From: Crossiella cryophila
GTDB taxonomy: Bacteria; Actinomycetota; Actinomycetes; Mycobacteriales; Pseudonocardiaceae
Direction: 5' to 3'
NCBI RefSeq assembly: GCF_014204915.1
Contig: NZ_JACHMH010000001.1
Location: forward strand, 8,705,501 to 8,769,500
Length of the DNA: 64,000 bases
The notes beneath the pieces are model-generated. The model was not told where the DNA came from, did not search any database, and was given only the letters and a program-made list of their open reading frames with translations. The position numbers and the translations under genes were made by a program. Positions 61,653 through 64,000 of this stretch are shown piece by piece; positions within the stretch are counted from its first letter, which is position 1, and the number at the start of each line of letters is the position of its first letter.

Positions 61653-62894
61653 TCACTCGTAGCCGACGAAGGTGAGGTTCAGGTTCAACGTGTTGCCCGG
61701 CCCCGAGATCAGGCCGGTGAGCAGCGAATCGAGGGGCTCGGTCACGCCGCAGTTCGCATACGGCGGGATGGTGTAGGTGGCGGTCATCGGCGTGGGTCTG
61801 GTGGGCAGGAACGGCGGCGGCGGGGTGGCCGAGATCAGGTTGATCACGGCTGGTTCCACCGTCCGGCAGTTCGGCCCTACGTCCAGTGGCTGGCCGCCGA
61901 CCTTGACGTTCTTGAGCCTGAGGTACATCTTCGAGGTCGCCTTGACCTGGCCGCGTTCGATGACGCCCTCCACCTGGCCGACCGGCTCGAACTCGACCAC
62001 CGCGTTGTTCGGCACGAACTTGAACAGCACGAAGTAGCCCTGGGACGGCGGCAGGGTGAGGTCGCCCTTGATCTCGCCGACCGGGAGTTTGATGATCACC
62101 TCGGTGAGCATCTCGCCGGGTCCGATGGTCAGCTCGGAGTCCAGCTTCTTGATCCGCGACTTGCCATCGACCTTGTACCGGATCCGCCGCGCGAACGGCC
62201 CGACCTGGCCATCGCCTGGCACGGTCACGCCGGTGCTCGGGATGGTCGAGCCGGTGGTGGGCGAGGTGGTGCTGGTGCCGGGCACGGTGGTGCCGGTGCG
62301 GCCGGTCACCGGGAACTTGGCCAGCTCGCCGGTCTGGCCGGAGTCCTTGGCGCACTTGAGGATCAGCGGCGCGGCGGTGGCGTCGTCGGTGGACGACCCG
62401 ACGGTCAGGGTCAGGTCGGTCGCGGCCAGGGTGACCTCGCCGGGCTTGCTCGGGGTGAGCGCCGGGGCCTTGCCGGTGGCCACCACCTTCAGCTCGCCCT
62501 TGTCCGGCACCTCGGTGGCCGCGATGGCCAGCTCCGGCGGGGTGAGCGCGCCGGTGACGCCCGCGCCCGCGGCGGTCAGGCCGAGCACCGCGCTGCCGAC
62601 CACGGACTTCGCACCGCCCAGTGCGGGCAGCACGGTCTCCGGCAGGGTCGCGGTGACGGTGAGGGTGGACTGGACCGGCACGCCGACCGAACCACTGGCC
62701 GGGACCACCGCGGCGACCTCCGTGACGACCGCCTGGGCGGCCAGGTCGGGCGCGGAACAGGTGTAGGCGATCCGGCGTCCTGGCGAGTCAGCGGCCGCGC
62801 TGCCGTCGCCGACCAGGGACACGCCGAGTGCCAGCACCAGGATCGCCGCGGCGGTGACGGCGCCCAGGCGGTGTGCCGGTCCAGTCCTGATCAT
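61653..62894 (-). CDS. Secreted two-domain protein: DUF6801-like domain fused to second domain
   Basis: A 413-residue exported protein (signal LGAVTAAAILVLALGVSLVGDGSAAA). Residues 40-196 form a DUF6801-like domain (RRIAYTCSAPDLAAQAVVTEV, ending LILKCAKDSGQTGELAKFPVTG). A Thr/Pro/Ser-rich linker (197-229) follows, then a second domain (232-413) that matches the separate protein at 52064. Downstream of the mce genes these two domains are two separate genes. ATG 62894 starts 3 bases after the preceding gene. It lies 10 bases upstream of mceA, so it is co-transcribed with the Mce genes. The arrangement implies a shared extracytoplasmic function with the MCE complex, but none is established. Confidence 0.85.
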   Translation of the reverse strand: MIRTGPAHRLGAVTAAAILVLALGVSLVGDGSAAADSPGRRIAYTCSAPDLAAQAVVTEVAAVVPASGSVGVPVQSTLTVTATLPETVLPALGGAKSVVGSAVLGLTAAGAGVTGALTPPELAIAATEVPDKGELKVVATGKAPALTPSKPGEVTLAATDLTLTVGSSTDDATAAPLILKCAKDSGQTGELAKFPVTGRTGTTVPGTSTTSPTTGSTIPSTGVTVPGDGQVGPFARRIRYKVDGKSRIKKLDSELTIGPGEMLTEVIIKLPVGEIKGDLTLPPSQGYFVLFKFVPNNAVVEFEPVGQVEGVIERGQVKATSKMYLRLKNVKVGGQPLDVGPNCRTVEPAVINLISATPPPPFLPTRPTPMTATYTIPPYANCGVTEPLDSLLTGLISGPGNTLNLNLTFVGYE

Positions 62895-62897
62895 CTT

Positions 62898-63518
62898 CTA
62901 CTTCCTCGCCGCGGCGACCGGGATCTCGCCGAGCTTCTGGTCCTGCCCCGGGTCTTCCTTGCAGGGCAGGTCGAAGGTGCCCAGTTCGGTGGGCGTGCCG
63001 TCGGCCTTGCGCGGGGTCAGCTTGGCGTCGAAGCCGTTGCTGACGATCGCCTCGGCCTGGCCGGGGTTGTCCACCGTGGTCGCCGGGACGTCACCGAAGG
63101 CGGGCACGGTGAGGTCGCCGGTGTCCGGGATCGGGGTGGACGGCACGGTCATGCCGGTGACATCGACCGTCTTGCTCACCCCGGCGGCGTCCTTGACGTC
63201 GAAGTGCGCGACCGCCGAACCGTCCAGGCTCTTCGCCTCGAACAGGTCGAATGCCTCCACGATCCGCTCCGGCACCAGCACGCTGACCTTGAAGTCGGTG
63301 GCCTGGGCCGGCTGGCCGACCACGGCCGAGTCCGGCAGGTTCACCGAGATGGTCACCACCAGCTGGTCGGGGCCGATCAGCGGGAACTCACACGTGTAGT
63401 TCAGGGTCTTGGTGACCGGCGCGGCCTGGGCCACGCCGGTGCCGACAAAGGCCAGGGCCAGTCCGGCCAGCACTGCTGTTGTTCGAGTCAGGATCTTGGT
63501 CAAGTGGCGGGTAGCCAT
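62898..63518 (-). CDS. Secreted DUF6801-like protein (upstream copy), first gene of mce operon
   Basis: A 206-residue exported protein (signal TRTTAVLAGLALAFVGTGVAQA). The domain begins KTLNYTCEFPLIGPDQLVVTISV and ends KLTPRKADGTPTELGTFDLPC, near identical at both ends to the copy at 52724. The Cys pair is kept. ATG 63518 has AGGGAGAAG upstream. It is the promoter-proximal gene of the operon that runs through mceA-F, and the dyad at 63666 lies about 150 bases upstream. Function unknown. Confidence 0.87.
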   Translation of the reverse strand: MATRHLTKILTRTTAVLAGLALAFVGTGVAQAAPVTKTLNYTCEFPLIGPDQLVVTISVNLPDSAVVGQPAQATDFKVSVLVPERIVEAFDLFEAKSLDGSAVAHFDVKDAAGVSKTVDVTGMTVPSTPIPDTGDLTVPAFGDVPATTVDNPGQAEAIVSNGFDAKLTPRKADGTPTELGTFDLPCKEDPGQDQKLGEIPVAAARK

Positions 63519-64000
63519 GTGAACTTCTCCCTTGGTCAGCGAGCGTCATTGTTCGCCGAATTCACTCGAACGACTCGTTGACAGAAAAATCCGGGGCAGG
63601 TGGAGTCGCCGAAAGAAACCCGGAAGGCAGGGGACTGTACAGCAGGTGACCTGCACGAACGGCCTCCTACTAGCCGGTAGGTTACTGTTGCGTGTCATGG
63701 CTAGGCAAGAACCAGGTGGAGAAAAATCCCCCAAGAGGCCAACGTTCGACTGGTTTTGTCACCGAACTGACAATCGGTTCGGCCGAACGTGCTCACTCCG
63801 GCACGGATTTCGCGGGCCAAGTTGTCAGTGCATCAAAATAATGACCCGATGGGGTGATATGGGCGCACCCATTCCCCGGCATAGGCGTTTGCGATACCGC
63901 CGAATTCAGGCCCCGGCTAGCCCGAACGGCCCGGTCCAAGGCACTCCGACACGCCTGCTTCCGACCCCCTGGTGGCCCACCCGCGCGCCTGGGTAGGGCA
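63519..64000. other. Upstream region of the mce operon, no gene seen
   Basis: About 480 bases with no credible coding frame. The shared dyad is at 63666-63685. No YrbE-type permease begins here, and no RNA gene or repeat was recognised. Confidence 0.6.
63666..63685 (-). promoter_or_regulatory. Shared dyad motif upstream of the mce operon
   Basis: On the minus strand GTAACCTACCGGCTAGTAGG, alike at 16 of 20 positions with the motif at 53442-53461. It lies about 150 bases upstream of the first gene. Two such copies, both before DUF6801-like genes, suggest one regulator controls both. Confidence 0.65.

Noticed and set aside
63532-63996. 154-codon plus-strand frame upstream of the mce operon
   Set aside because: Lower GC codon bias, no domain, crosses the shared dyad; more likely promoter region.

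Overview
The window is high-GC DNA from an actinomycete. The dense head-to-tail genes with ATGA/GTGA overlaps, the frequent GTG/TTG starts, the Mce operon, the valine catabolism operon and the many TetR/ArsR/MarR regulators all fit a filamentous Pseudonocardiales-type organism. Genus cannot be fixed from sequence alone. No rRNA, tRNA, CRISPR array, transposase or prophage gene was seen.

Layout. 1-1.4 kb: 3' end of a lipoyl-dependent E2 acyltransferase. 1.5-7.9 kb and 11.4-17.2 kb: two arms of an NRPS-independent siderophore locus. The left arm has an acyltransferase, two IucA/IucC synthetases and a fold-III PLP decarboxylase. The right arm, on the minus strand, is a translationally coupled operon of a diaminobutyrate aminotransferase, a diaminobutyrate decarboxylase, an N-hydroxylase and a glutamine-synthetase-like ligase. 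Together they contain the full gene set of a schizokinen/rhizobactin-1021-type citrate hydroxamate pathway plus two extra enzymes. Between the arms lie an ArsR regulator divergent from a miniature P450-like protein and a PEP-mutase-family enzyme, a lipoprotein and a GNAT.

17.3-20.4 kb: a 1000-residue helical-repeat protein. 20.7-26.6 kb: an amidohydrolase/GNAT pair divergent from an enoyl-CoA hydratase, acyl-CoA ligase, thioesterase and TetR operon. 27.1-32.5 kb: the valine degradation operon (mmsA, acyl-CoA dehydrogenase, 3-hydroxyisobutyryl-CoA hydrolase, mmsB, enoyl-CoA hydratase). 32.6-37.1 kb: an unusual operon of a helical protein, a catalytically degenerate phospholipase-D-like protein and an APH-type kinase. 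37.2-42.5 kb: P450/ferredoxin/glycosyltransferase operon, then an SDR divergent from a MarR regulator and an MFS exporter. 42.5-47.9 kb: ArsR-type regulator, lipoprotein, and an ispG, terpene synthase, glycosyltransferase set. 48.3-52 kb: large secreted subtilase.

52-63.7 kb: an Mce lipid-transport operon (six MCE proteins, two Mce-associated proteins) without YrbE permeases in the window. It is bracketed on both sides by paralogous secreted proteins. One of the upstream proteins is a fusion of two domains that occur as two separate genes downstream, and both flanking gene sets are preceded by the same 20-bp dyad. This Mce-linked secreted module is the best candidate for a poorly described system here. 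A 154-bp inverted-repeat element has also entered the 5' end of mceE.
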